From Lactobacillus sp. CBA3606 (GTDB lineage Bacteria > Bacillota > Bacilli > Lactobacillales > Lactobacillaceae), in the NCBI RefSeq assembly GCF_002970935.1, contig NZ_CP027194.1:248001-312000 (forward strand): 64,000 nt of DNA, given 5' to 3'. The notes below the pieces were generated by a model, which made no database searches, was not told the origin of the DNA, and worked only from the letters and a program-made list of their open reading frames with translations. A program made the position numbers and the translations under genes. Shown in pieces: positions 45,318-53,339 of this stretch (positions are counted from its first letter, which is position 1; each line of letters begins with the position of its first letter).

Positions 45318-46004
45318 ATGAGTCGAATATTAATTATTGAAGACGAAAAAAATCTGGCCCGCTTTGTCGAACTAGAATTAAAGCATGAAGGTTACGACAT
45401 TCAAGTTGAATATAATGGTCGTAAAGGTTTGGACGCAGCGTTAGCCGAAGATTTTGATGCGATTCTCTTAGACTTAATGTTGCCTGAACTAAATGGGTTG
45501 GAAGTTTGTCGGCGGGTCCGTGAAGTTAAAAATACCCCAATTATTATGATGACGGCCCGTGACTCAGTCATCGATCGTGTTTCTGGATTAGATCATGGGG
45601 CAGATGACTACATTGTTAAGCCGTTTGCAATTGAAGAATTATTGGCACGTTTACGGGCCTTATTACGGCGGATTGATCTCGAAAGTGAACAACAGAGTAC
45701 GAAACAAACCACAGTAACGTATAAAGATTTAACGATTGAAAAAGAGAACTTAGTCGTTAAACGTGGCGATGAAGTGATTAATTTAACGAAGCGGGAATAC
45801 GAACTGCTATTGACCTTAATGGAAAATATCAACGTCGTCTTAGCGCGTGACGTCTTGTTAAACAAAGTTTGGGGTTATGAATCTGAAGTTGAAACTAACG
45901 TTGTCGATGTTTATATTCGTTACTTACGAAATAAAATTGATCGACCAGGCGAAAAGAGCTACATCCAAACTGTTCGTGGGACAGGATATGTGATTCGGTC
46001 GTAA
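45318..46004 (+). CDS. OmpR-family response regulator
   Basis: A regulator of 228 residues. The receiver domain has the acidic pair in IIEDEKN, the phospho-acceptor in AILLDLMLPELNG, and the conserved Thr and Lys in MMTARDS and IVKPFAIEEL. The C-terminal winged helix ends with NVVDVYIRYLRNKID and VRGTGYVIRS. The domain layout suits regulators such as ArlR or CsrR, but the specific name is uncertain. Its stop overlaps the kinase start by one base. Confidence 0.93.
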   Translation: MSRILIIEDEKNLARFVELELKHEGYDIQVEYNGRKGLDAALAEDFDAILLDLMLPELNGLEVCRRVREVKNTPIIMMTARDSVIDRVSGLDHGADDYIVKPFAIEELLARLRALLRRIDLESEQQSTKQTTVTYKDLTIEKENLVVKRGDEVINLTKREYELLLTLMENINVVLARDVLLNKVWGYESEVETNVVDVYIRYLRNKIDRPGEKSYIQTVRGTGYVIRS

Positions 46005-47641
46005 TGACTGACACGACAACTGCCAAGACAACGCAACCAAAACGTTGGTCGTTGAAATGGAAATGGGCGCTCGGGACCGCAATTGGGACCGCGCTCATTT
46101 TTATTTGTTTTTCATTATTGGTTTATAAGAGCTTCACGAACCTCTTATTACGCCAAGAACAACGTGACGTTGCGAGTGCCGTAAGCACTATTCAACAATC
46201 TTTGCGAACTGAATCCAAAGGCTTAACCATTAAATCAGTCGCCGAAAAACTACAACCAGAAGCCAATGTCGAGCCTAGTAGTAGTATGTCTGACCGACGA
46301 CAGGGCGCTTTGAAGACGACGTTCTTTTCAGATTCAGAGCTCACGGCTTTATCGCGGACTAATCTAGCCGTGACCGTCTATGATCCAGACGGCACGACGT
46401 TATACATTTCACGACGTGATACGCATGAATTTAAGCGGAGTCCGCAACGTGATATTAAGCTTATCGGTCATGGAACAGCGGCTGAATTGGTTGGGCGGGC
46501 CCCCATCCGGACGGCTAATAAGGCCAAGGTGATTGGCTATGCGCAAGTCACGGATAGCTTAACGGATTATCACAGTACCACGCATAATTTAATGTGGATA
46601 TTTGTTGTGATGACATTAATTGCCATTTTTGGCGCAACGTTATTAGGGTACTTTTTGGCCGCCTTTTTATTGCGACCAATGCGGCAGATTACCCGTACAA
46701 TTAGTGCGGTTAATTTAGATCCACAGACAGATTCACGGGTCCCCGATTTAAAACGCAATGATGAATTGTCTGATTTGGGCCATTTGTTTAATGATATGTT
46801 AGATCAAATGCAGCGCTACATCACGCAACAACAACAATTTGTGGAAGATGTTTCCCATGAATTACGAACGCCGGTCGCAATTATTCAAGGTCATATGGAA
46901 TTGTTGAATCGTTGGGGCAAGGATGATCCTAAGGTGTTGGCTGAGTCCTTGGCGGCTAGTTTATCGGAAACCAAGCGTATGCAAAGTCTGGTACAAGAGA
47001 TGCTTGACCTGTCACGGGCTGAACAATTGGAAATCAACTTTAGTCATGAAACAACTGACGTCCAGAAGTTGGTTGCCCAGGCGTTTAATGACTTCAAGAT
47101 GATTCATCCGGACTTTCTTTTTACGTTTGATGATGATGTTGAGCAACCCGTTTATGCCCAAATTTATCGGAATCATTTAGAACAAATTCTGATTATTTTG
47201 CTAGATAATGCGGTGAAATATTCAACTAAACGCCGCGAAATTCACTTATCCTTGTCGACGGATGTCCGGTATATTGAAGTTGCCGTTCAAGATTTTGGTG
47301 AAGGAATTTCAAAGGATAATCTCGATCGGGTCTTCAATCGGTTCTACCGGGTAGACAAAGCCCGTAGCCGTGATAAAGGTGGTAACGGTTTGGGCTTGTC
47401 CATTGCGCAACGGCTAGTGGAAGGCTATCATGGTCGGATTAGTGTTGAGTCAGTTGTGGGTCAAGGGTCGATTTTTAGATTCCATTTACCGATTTTAAAA
47501 GATCCTAAATTATTGGCCCAGGCCGCGGATGAGGCGACGACGGTTGAAAAGATTCCAAAGACCGCGCTACCAGCTGGTATTAAGCCAGCGACACCTGATC
47601 CAGATGAGCCACCGTTAGATGCACATGAACATGAAAAGTAA
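46004..47641 (+). CDS. Sensor histidine kinase, HAMP type
   Basis: A membrane kinase of 545 residues. It has a first membrane helix (WALGTAIGTALIFICFSLLV), an extracellular sensor of about 150 residues and a second helix (IFVVMTLIAIFGATLLGYFL). HAMP, HisKA (DVSHELRTPVAII, phospho-acceptor His) and HATPase domains follow, the last with DNAVKYS, DFGEGIS and GGNGLGLSIAQR. A Pro- and acid-rich tail of about 50 residues ends the protein. It is coupled to the response regulator by a one-base overlap. The signal is unknown; an envelope stress is a fair guess given the ArlS-like layout. Confidence 0.93.
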   Translation: MTDTTTAKTTQPKRWSLKWKWALGTAIGTALIFICFSLLVYKSFTNLLLRQEQRDVASAVSTIQQSLRTESKGLTIKSVAEKLQPEANVEPSSSMSDRRQGALKTTFFSDSELTALSRTNLAVTVYDPDGTTLYISRRDTHEFKRSPQRDIKLIGHGTAAELVGRAPIRTANKAKVIGYAQVTDSLTDYHSTTHNLMWIFVVMTLIAIFGATLLGYFLAAFLLRPMRQITRTISAVNLDPQTDSRVPDLKRNDELSDLGHLFNDMLDQMQRYITQQQQFVEDVSHELRTPVAIIQGHMELLNRWGKDDPKVLAESLAASLSETKRMQSLVQEMLDLSRAEQLEINFSHETTDVQKLVAQAFNDFKMIHPDFLFTFDDDVEQPVYAQIYRNHLEQILIILLDNAVKYSTKRREIHLSLSTDVRYIEVAVQDFGEGISKDNLDRVFNRFYRVDKARSRDKGGNGLGLSIAQRLVEGYHGRISVESVVGQGSIFRFHLPILKDPKLLAQAADEATTVEKIPKTALPAGIKPATPDPDEPPLDAHEHEK

Positions 47642-47652
47642 AGGTCACCAGC

Positions 47653-47681
47653 AGTCCGCTCAGTCACTTGAGCGGACTTTT
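47653..47681 (+). terminator. Terminator after the kinase gene
   Basis: AGTCCGCTCA (47653-47662) pairs with TGAGCGGACT (47669-47678), followed by a short T-run. Confidence 0.75.
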
Positions 47682-47761
47682 GCTATTGCAAAGGTTTTCA
47701 CAAACAATAATTACTGTTATAGTAAAAGAGCAGTAATTTTATTTTTGGGGAGGCAACTAGG

Positions 47762-48727
47762 GTGACTAATGAAACAGCTTATCGGCCAATGACGTTTAAA
47801 ATCTTTTTGCAATTTATTCGATTGAATGCCAAGGCCGCCAGCGTCGTCCCATATTTTATGGGCGTTTTATTTTCAATTTACTATTTTCAAGCATTTAATT
47901 GGCTCAATTCACTGATTTATCTCATTGCCCAAGTGGCGATTGCCTTATTTGTAACGGGGTTCAATAATGTGCAGGATTATTATTTGGCAATCGACTTACA
48001 TTATCGTGACACGTACAATATTATTGGCCGTGAGCACTTATCGCCACGCCGTTCGTTAAGACTAATGCTCAGTATGTTAGCGACAGCCATTATTTTAGGG
48101 CTCGTTTTAGTTTCACGGACCAATTTGCTTTTGCTATTTATGGGAGCGGCGGCGATTGGCGTCGCAATATTTTATACGTATGGGCCAGTGCCGTTTTCCC
48201 GCTTTCCGTTGGGAGAATTATTGTCAGGCACGGTTGAAGGATTCGGTGTGTTCTTTTTAGCGGTCTATGTTAACGTTGCTACGCCAGTGTTAATGGGCTT
48301 TACTTGGGCGTGGCCTCACTTTGCCATTGTCGGTAATTTACAACATATCTTAATCATGATATTAGTGGGCTTACCGAATATCTTTTTAGTGGCAAATATT
48401 ATGTTAGCCGATAATATTTGTGATTTAGATCAAGATGTGCGAAATCAACGTTATACGGTGCCTTATTATATTGGGAAAGCGCGGGCTTTGAAAGTCTATG
48501 ATTGGTTAGCGTTGCTCAGTTATTTACCGGTGCTTGTGAGTGTTGGCTTACAAATTTTACCGCTTTATCAATTATTAGTTGTTTTGGCACTACCTAAAAT
48601 TATCAAAAATATTAAGGCCTTCAATGCTGTTCAGGTGAAGGAAACAACGTTTAATACGGCGCCACAGAATTTGATGTTGTTTCAAGGGTTACAATTAATT
48701 GCCCTGATTCTAGGGCTTGTTTTTTAA
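47762..48727 (+). CDS. menA: UbiA-family prenyltransferase, MenA-like
   Basis: An integral membrane protein of 321 residues with about eight to nine helices. The first aspartate-rich motif is NNVQDYYLAIDLHYRDT, and the second is DNICDLDQDVRNQRYTVP. The family moves prenyl chains onto aromatic rings; MenA makes demethylmenaquinone. No other men genes are in the window, so the product is inferred. The start is GTG 47762 after GGGGAGG. A TATAGT promoter lies near 47720. It is a single-gene unit with a strong terminator. Confidence 0.85.
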   Translation: MTNETAYRPMTFKIFLQFIRLNAKAASVVPYFMGVLFSIYYFQAFNWLNSLIYLIAQVAIALFVTGFNNVQDYYLAIDLHYRDTYNIIGREHLSPRRSLRLMLSMLATAIILGLVLVSRTNLLLLFMGAAAIGVAIFYTYGPVPFSRFPLGELLSGTVEGFGVFFLAVYVNVATPVLMGFTWAWPHFAIVGNLQHILIMILVGLPNIFLVANIMLADNICDLDQDVRNQRYTVPYYIGKARALKVYDWLALLSYLPVLVSVGLQILPLYQLLVVLALPKIIKNIKAFNAVQVKETTFNTAPQNLMLFQGLQLIALILGLVF

Positions 48728-48737
48728 AATCCATCAA

Positions 48738-48786
48738 AAAAAGACGATAATCACAGTCCACTTACGGGCGTGATTATCGTCTTTTT
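48738..48786. terminator. Bidirectional terminator between menA and yidC
   Basis: A 17-bp perfect stem, AAAAAGACGATAATCAC (48738-48754) and its complement at 48770-48786. It serves the converging genes on both strands. Confidence 0.92.
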
Positions 48787-48794
48787 ATAGTTAA

Positions 48795-49727
48795 TTAATG
48801 ATGTCGTTGCTGTTTACCCGCATTGCGACCGGCACCATTTGCTTGGTGTGGTGTTGGGGTATCGGTTACTGGTTTTTCAGTGGCGTTAACTGGTTTAGCA
48901 CCACCAACGGCACTTGGCGTTGGCGTCTTGATTGGATGCTTCTTTAAATCAGCTTCAACTTCTCGCCGAATGCGAGGACGGAAATAGTTGATGATTAAAG
49001 TTTGTAAGCAGGCGAACAGGCCACCAACGAAGAAGTAGAGCCCCAAACCGGCGGGTGCCGACATGGTTACAAATAAAATCATAACGGGGCTGACCACTAG
49101 CATGGTCCGCATGGCCTTACGTTGCTCAGCAGGTAAGCCAATCATTGAGAGGTAACCTTGGGCGAGGTAAGAAACGAACGCTAGAATTGCCAATAGGAGA
49201 CTGGAGTGTCCTAAAGCAATCCCCATAAACTTAGCACTAGAAAGTTCTGGTGAGTAGCGAATCGCATAATATAATGCCGAGAAAATTGGAAATTGAATTA
49301 GTAAGGGTAAACAGCCGATGCCGCCAGTCATACTAATCCCATTATCACGGTAGAGTTGCATCATTTCATTGCTGACAGCGGCCTTTTCAGCTTGTGTCGT
49401 GGCTTGTTTTTGCCGCGCTTGGATATTAGCTAATTGGGGCTTAACTGCCGCCATTTTTTCTTGTTGATAGGTTGATTTACGTTGTTGATTAATCATCATT
49501 GGTAATAAGACTAACCGCACGATGACCGTTAAGCCAATAATGGCCCAACCATAATTGTTACCGAACAACTGTGATAACCATTGCATCACAATTTGTCCAG
49601 GTCGCGCTAAGTAGTCATACACGAAGCCGTATGGTTTACCAGCTTTTGAAACCTGTACACAGCCACTAAGTAGCAACGCTAAGCTGGACAGTGCCAGCGT
49701 AACGGTGAGGCCTTTTCTCTTTTTCAC
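48795..49727 (-). CDS. yidC: Membrane protein insertase YidC/OxaA
   Basis: A lipoprotein insertase of 310 residues. The signal peptide MKKRKGLTVTLALSSLALLL ends at the lipobox LSGC. Five membrane helices follow, with the hydrophilic groove Arg in VIVRLVLLPMMINQQRKS. The C-terminal tail is basic and Pro-rich, ending in KQQRHH. Lactobacilli usually carry two YidC genes; which paralogue this is cannot be told. The start is GTG 49727. A four-codon ATG frame (49735-49724) lies between the ribosome site AAAGGGG and this start, overlapping it as GTGA. Confidence 0.92.
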   Translation of the reverse strand: MKKRKGLTVTLALSSLALLLSGCVQVSKAGKPYGFVYDYLARPGQIVMQWLSQLFGNNYGWAIIGLTVIVRLVLLPMMINQQRKSTYQQEKMAAVKPQLANIQARQKQATTQAEKAAVSNEMMQLYRDNGISMTGGIGCLPLLIQFPIFSALYYAIRYSPELSSAKFMGIALGHSSLLLAILAFVSYLAQGYLSMIGLPAEQRKAMRTMLVVSPVMILFVTMSAPAGLGLYFFVGGLFACLQTLIINYFRPRIRREVEADLKKHPIKTPTPSAVGGAKPVNATEKPVTDTPTPHQANGAGRNAGKQQRHH

Positions 49728-49790
49728 TTGATCATAATCCCCTTTATTTTAGTCATATAAGCATGATGATACTAGAGATGGCAGGGGATT

Positions 49791-50063
49791 TCAATTGGTT
49801 ATCCGAAAATTATGATAGTTTTGTGGCGTAACGTCTTGCACAATGAGGTGTTTGACACGACCAAAGTCGGTCGGTGATTGTTTAATGACGTCAATGAAAA
49901 CTTGAATGCGTTGGTCTTCACCTTCAGCCTCAATGAAAACTGAGCCATCCATCAAATTACGAACGATGCCATTGACACCGCATTTATCAGCGGCAACCTT
50001 GGTGGCCCAACGAAAGCCAACGCCTTGCACGCGACCGCTAACTTGTAATGTTACTGCTCGCAT
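49791..50063 (-). CDS. acyP: Acylphosphatase
   Basis: A small hydrolase of 90 residues that splits carboxyl-phosphate bonds. The substrate loop GRVQGVGFRWAT contains the catalytic Arg, and GIVRNLMDGSV contains the catalytic Asn. The start follows AAAGGGAG on the minus strand. It lies upstream of yidC and may be transcribed with it. It is divergent from the ysgA-like gene. Confidence 0.93.
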   Translation of the reverse strand: MRAVTLQVSGRVQGVGFRWATKVAADKCGVNGIVRNLMDGSVFIEAEGEDQRIQVFIDVIKQSPTDFGRVKHLIVQDVTPQNYHNFRITN

Positions 50064-50174
50064 ATTGTCACTCCCTTTTAAAGCTTACACTATATATAAT
50101 AGCATGGAAGTTAGTTGGGGGCGATATGCTATACTTGTCTTTAACTAAAACGTTCAGTAGAGGAAGATTTTCGC

Positions 50175-50945
50175 ATGGAAAAAATTAATTCGTTACAAAA
50201 TGCCCACGTGAAAGCGTGGAAAAAATTACAGACGAAAAAGGGTCGTCACCAACAAGGCTTGTATTTATTGGATGGGTGGCATTTAGTTAATGAAGCAGTC
50301 AAAGCCAAAGTTTCAATCAAAACACTGCTATTAACTGAAAAACAATTGGCAACTAAGCCAGATCTAACGCATTTTCCAGACGTCATTGAAATTTCAGAGG
50401 AGGTTGCCAGTCATATCAGTGCAACCGTGACGCCACAGGGGGTGTTTGCGTTAGCCTTGTTACCTAAGCCAGCCGCTGATCCATTAGCTCAGCTGGATTT
50501 GAGTCGCCCATGGTTACTGTTAGATAATGTGCAAGATCCAGGTAATATTGGCACGATGGTACGGACCGCAGATGCAGCGGGCTTTGCCGGGGTAGCGTTC
50601 GGGACTGGTACTGGTGATATTCATCAACCTAAAGTAGAACGAGCCATGCAGGGGAGCCAATTTCATTTGCAATTAATCAGTACTGATTTAACGGCACTGG
50701 TGACCAAGATGCAAGCCCAAGGATTGCCAATTTATGGGTCAGAATTAAACCCACAGGCGGCCGCGTACTTAGATGTGGCTGCCCCTGCGAGCTTTGGGCT
50801 GATTATGGGTAACGAAGGTAATGGTATGAGTGCCGCTTTATTGGCCCAAACGACTAAAAATTTATATATTCCAATTAAAGGCCGGGCCGAATCACTGAAT
50901 GTTGCGATTGCGGCTGGTATTTTGATGTTCGGACTTAATCGTTAA
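50175..50945 (+). CDS. ysgA: TrmH/SpoU-family RNA methyltransferase, YsgA-like
   Basis: A SPOUT-class RNA 2'-O-methyltransferase of 256 residues. The N-terminal substrate-binding domain starts with INSLQNAHVKAWKKLQTKKG. The catalytic knot has LLDNVQDPGNIGTMVRTADA, LIMGNEGNGMS and YIPIKGRAESLNVAIAAGI, the three SpoU motifs. The RNA target is not known. The place upstream of pheS matches ysgA in Bacillus. The start follows AGAGGAAG. Confidence 0.92.
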   Translation: MEKINSLQNAHVKAWKKLQTKKGRHQQGLYLLDGWHLVNEAVKAKVSIKTLLLTEKQLATKPDLTHFPDVIEISEEVASHISATVTPQGVFALALLPKPAADPLAQLDLSRPWLLLDNVQDPGNIGTMVRTADAAGFAGVAFGTGTGDIHQPKVERAMQGSQFHLQLISTDLTALVTKMQAQGLPIYGSELNPQAAAYLDVAAPASFGLIMGNEGNGMSAALLAQTTKNLYIPIKGRAESLNVAIAAGILMFGLNR

Positions 50946-51041
50946 GTTGCCGTTAGAATTAGGGGGTTGCTAAACAAAATACTTTCAAAATGGCTTACTT
51001 TTTAGTAGAATAGCGGTAGTTATTAGCAAAGGGAGCTTTCA

Positions 51042-51548
51042 ATGAAAATCAATGCATGGAAACAAGATTCCGAGTACGTGGCAATTGTCGCTGATTTATT
51101 AGCTCAACCGGCTGTGCAACACTTAGCCGATTTTACACAACACCATCATTCGAATCGATTAGATCATTCAATTGCAGTTTCATATGATAGTTATTTATTA
51201 GCAAAGAAATGGCACCTCAACACGACTGCGGTCGCACGTGGCGGTTTGTTGCATGATTTGTTTTATTATGATTGGCGTGAAACCAAGTTTGACTTGGGCT
51301 CACACGCCTTTATTCACCCGCGGGTAGCGTTACGAAACGCTGAAAAGTTAACCAAATTAACCCCGATGGAAAAAGACATCATTTTAAAGCACATGTTTGG
51401 GGCGACGTTAGCCATTCCTAAATATCGGGAAAGTTTGTTAGTCTCTTTAGTCGATGATTATGAAGCAGAACATGAGTTTTTTGGACCATTACGTCTCAAG
51501 GTGGCCAAACAACTGGACCGATTCCGGGGGAAAGTTTCCGCTGGGTAA
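51042..51548 (+). CDS. HD-domain hydrolase of unknown substrate
   Basis: An HD-fold protein of 168 residues. The metal ligands are in NRLDHSIAVSYDSY, GGLLHDLFYYDW and the late VSLVDDYEAEHEF. It resembles small HD phosphohydrolases. The substrate is unknown. A promoter TTTCAA-17-TAGAAT lies before it. It is unlikely to be part of the pheST unit, which has its own promoter. Confidence 0.85.
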   Translation: MKINAWKQDSEYVAIVADLLAQPAVQHLADFTQHHHSNRLDHSIAVSYDSYLLAKKWHLNTTAVARGGLLHDLFYYDWRETKFDLGSHAFIHPRVALRNAEKLTKLTPMEKDIILKHMFGATLAIPKYRESLLVSLVDDYEAEHEFFGPLRLKVAKQLDRFRGKVSAG

Positions 51549-51585
51549 ATAACCGGCCAGGAGAACTTTTTTGGAGGTCATGTAA

Positions 51586-51957
51586 ATGTCAGAAATGATA
51601 CTGGATACGGTTGTTGACACGACCGCTGAATCCGAATTTGAATTGTGTCCTAAATTTGAACAAACCTTTTCAATTTTAGGCAAAAAGTGGAATGGCCTAA
51701 TTATTGACGTTTTATTAGAAGATGGGCCACAACGTTTTAAGAACTTAGCCCGGCGAATTCCACGCTGTAGTGACCGAGTTTTGGTGGTCCGTTTGAAGGA
51801 ATTAGAAGCAAATGGCATCGTTAGTCGGATTACCCACTGTGATTCGGCTTTGATTGAATATCGGTTAACTGCGAAGGGCGCCGATTTAAAGCAAGTGATG
51901 CAAACGGTCCATGGTTGGTCTGATAAGTGGAACAGTACGACTGATTCTTGCGAGTAG
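51586..51957 (+). CDS. HxlR-family transcription regulator
   Basis: A winged-helix regulator of 123 residues. CPKFEQTFSILGKKWNGLII carries the HxlR-type N-terminal Cys and Trp, and FKNLARRIPRCSDRVLVVRL is the recognition helix region. Some relatives (HypR, YodB) sense quinones or disulfide stress through Cys. Three Cys residues here allow that idea. The start follows TGGAGG. It starts 38 bases after the HD gene and could share its transcript. Targets are unknown. Confidence 0.85.
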   Translation: MSEMILDTVVDTTAESEFELCPKFEQTFSILGKKWNGLIIDVLLEDGPQRFKNLARRIPRCSDRVLVVRLKELEANGIVSRITHCDSALIEYRLTAKGADLKQVMQTVHGWSDKWNSTTDSCE

Positions 51958-51960
51958 GAC

Positions 51961-51989
51961 TTGACGCTACGCCGGGTTTGCCATAAACT
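51961..51989 (+). promoter_or_regulatory. pheS promoter
   Basis: TTGACG (51961-51966) and TAAACT (51984-51989) with an exact 17-base spacer, directly after the HxlR gene and before the T-box. Confidence 0.7.
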
Positions 51990-51994
51990 GACAT

Positions 51995-52248
51995 AGTAGA
52001 TTGAAAAGCATTGATGAGAAGTAGTAATTAGTTATACCGTCTTAGGAACGAGTGTCAGCGACTGGAAGCACTCTGGCGGTTACGCTAACGAATTCACTCT
52101 TGGAGCTGAAGTTAGGCGTTTAAACCGCAATTAAATTTCCGGTACCCGGCCGTTATCCGGTGAAAGTGCGTTAATTTGAGCCAAGCGATAATTGACGAAC
52201 AAGGGTGGTACCGCGATGACCTCGTCCCTTTTAGGACGGGGCTTTTTT
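51995..52248 (+). promoter_or_regulatory. T-box riboswitch of pheST
   Basis: The T-box bulge GGGTGGTACCGCG is at 52203-52215. The terminator CCTCGTCC...GGACGGGG with a T-run ends near 52248. Stem I contains GAATTCAC, where TTC is the expected Phe specifier. Uncharged tRNA-Phe should promote readthrough into pheS. Confidence 0.93.
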
Positions 52249-52284
52249 GTGTCTAAAATGCAACTAAAAAATTGGAGGCAGCAT

Positions 52285-53331
52285 ATGAGTTTACAAGATC
52301 GATTAACCGAATTACGCGATCAAGGCTTAGCAGATATTAAGTCAGCGGATGTCTTGAAAAAAGTCAATCAAGTTAAAGTTGATTTGCTTGGAAAAAAAGG
52401 TCCGATTACAGAAGTTCTACGTGGTATGCGGGACTTGGAACCAGAAGAACGGCCTAAAGTTGGGGCTTATGCGAATGAAGTTCGGGATAAGTTACAAGCG
52501 GCAATTGATCATCGACGGGAACAATTAGAACAGGCCGTTGTCAATAAGCAATTAGTTGCTGAGACGGTTGATGTGACTTTGCCTGGTCGCACGGTGCCAC
52601 AAGGGCAACCCCATGTGATTACCCAAATTATTACGGAATTAGAAGATTTATTTATTGGCATGGGCTATCAGATTGAGGATGGCGACGAAGTTGAAGAAGA
52701 TTACTATAACTTCGAACGGTTGAACTTACCAAAAGATCATCCGGCCCGCGATATGCAAGACACGTTTTACATTACAAAAGAAGTCTTATTACGGACGCAA
52801 ACTTCCGCTGATCAGCCACGCTCACTAGAAAGTCATGATTTTTCTAAGGGGCCTTTGAAGGTGTTATCACCAGGGCGGGTCTATCGACGTGATACGGATG
52901 ATGCGACCCATTCACATCAATTCCATCAAATTGAAGGGTTAGTTGTTGATAAAAATATTACGATGGCCGATTTAAAAGGGACCTTAGTTCTAGTTGCTAA
53001 TGAATTATTTGGTGATCAATTTGATGTTCGGATTCGACCAAGCTATTTCCCATTTACAGAACCATCTGTTGAAGCGGATGTCACTTGTTTTAACTGTAAT
53101 GGCAAGGGCTGTGCCGTCTGCAAACAAACTGGTTGGATTGAAGTTTTAGGTGCCGGGATGGTTCATCCACGCGTCTTAGAGATGTCTGGAATTGATCCCG
53201 AAGTTTATGGTGGTTTTGCCTTTGGCTTAGGTCCAGATCGGTTTGCCATGTTGAAGTATGGGGTAGACGATATTCGTAACTTCTACTTAAATGATGTTCG
53301 GTTCTTGTCACAGTTCTATAAGAAAGGTTAG
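52285..53331 (+). CDS. pheS: Phenylalanine--tRNA ligase alpha subunit
   Basis: The catalytic subunit of PheRS, 348 residues. An N-terminal coiled coil ([16 protein letters not shown]) is followed by the class II core with [20 protein letters not shown] (motif 2) and [17 protein letters not shown] (motif 3). A zinc-like [17 protein letters not shown] is present, as in Firmicutes. The ATG at 52285 follows GGAGGCAGC. Upstream in-frame starts lie inside the T-box terminator. Confidence 0.97.
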   Translation: MSLQDRLTELRDQGLADIKSADVLKKVNQVKVDLLGKKGPITEVLRGMRDLEPEERPKVGAYANEVRDKLQAAIDHRREQLEQAVVNKQLVAETVDVTLPGRTVPQGQPHVITQIITELEDLFIGMGYQIEDGDEVEEDYYNFERLNLPKDHPARDMQDTFYITKEVLLRTQTSADQPRSLESHDFSKGPLKVLSPGRVYRRDTDDATHSHQFHQIEGLVVDKNITMADLKGTLVLVANELFGDQFDVRIRPSYFPFTEPSVEADVTCFNCNGKGCAVCKQTGWIEVLGAGMVHPRVLEMSGIDPEVYGGFAFGLGPDRFAMLKYGVDDIRNFYLNDVRFLSQFYKKG

Positions 53332-53339
53332 GCGGTCCT

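Noticed and set aside
49728-49790. MifM-like arrest peptide upstream of yidC
   Set aside because: The gap to acyP is only 63 bases and holds no frame longer than four codons.
48795-50063. yidC-acyP minus-strand block as a mobile insertion
   Set aside because: Codon use matches the surroundings, there are no repeats at its ends, and both are core genes.
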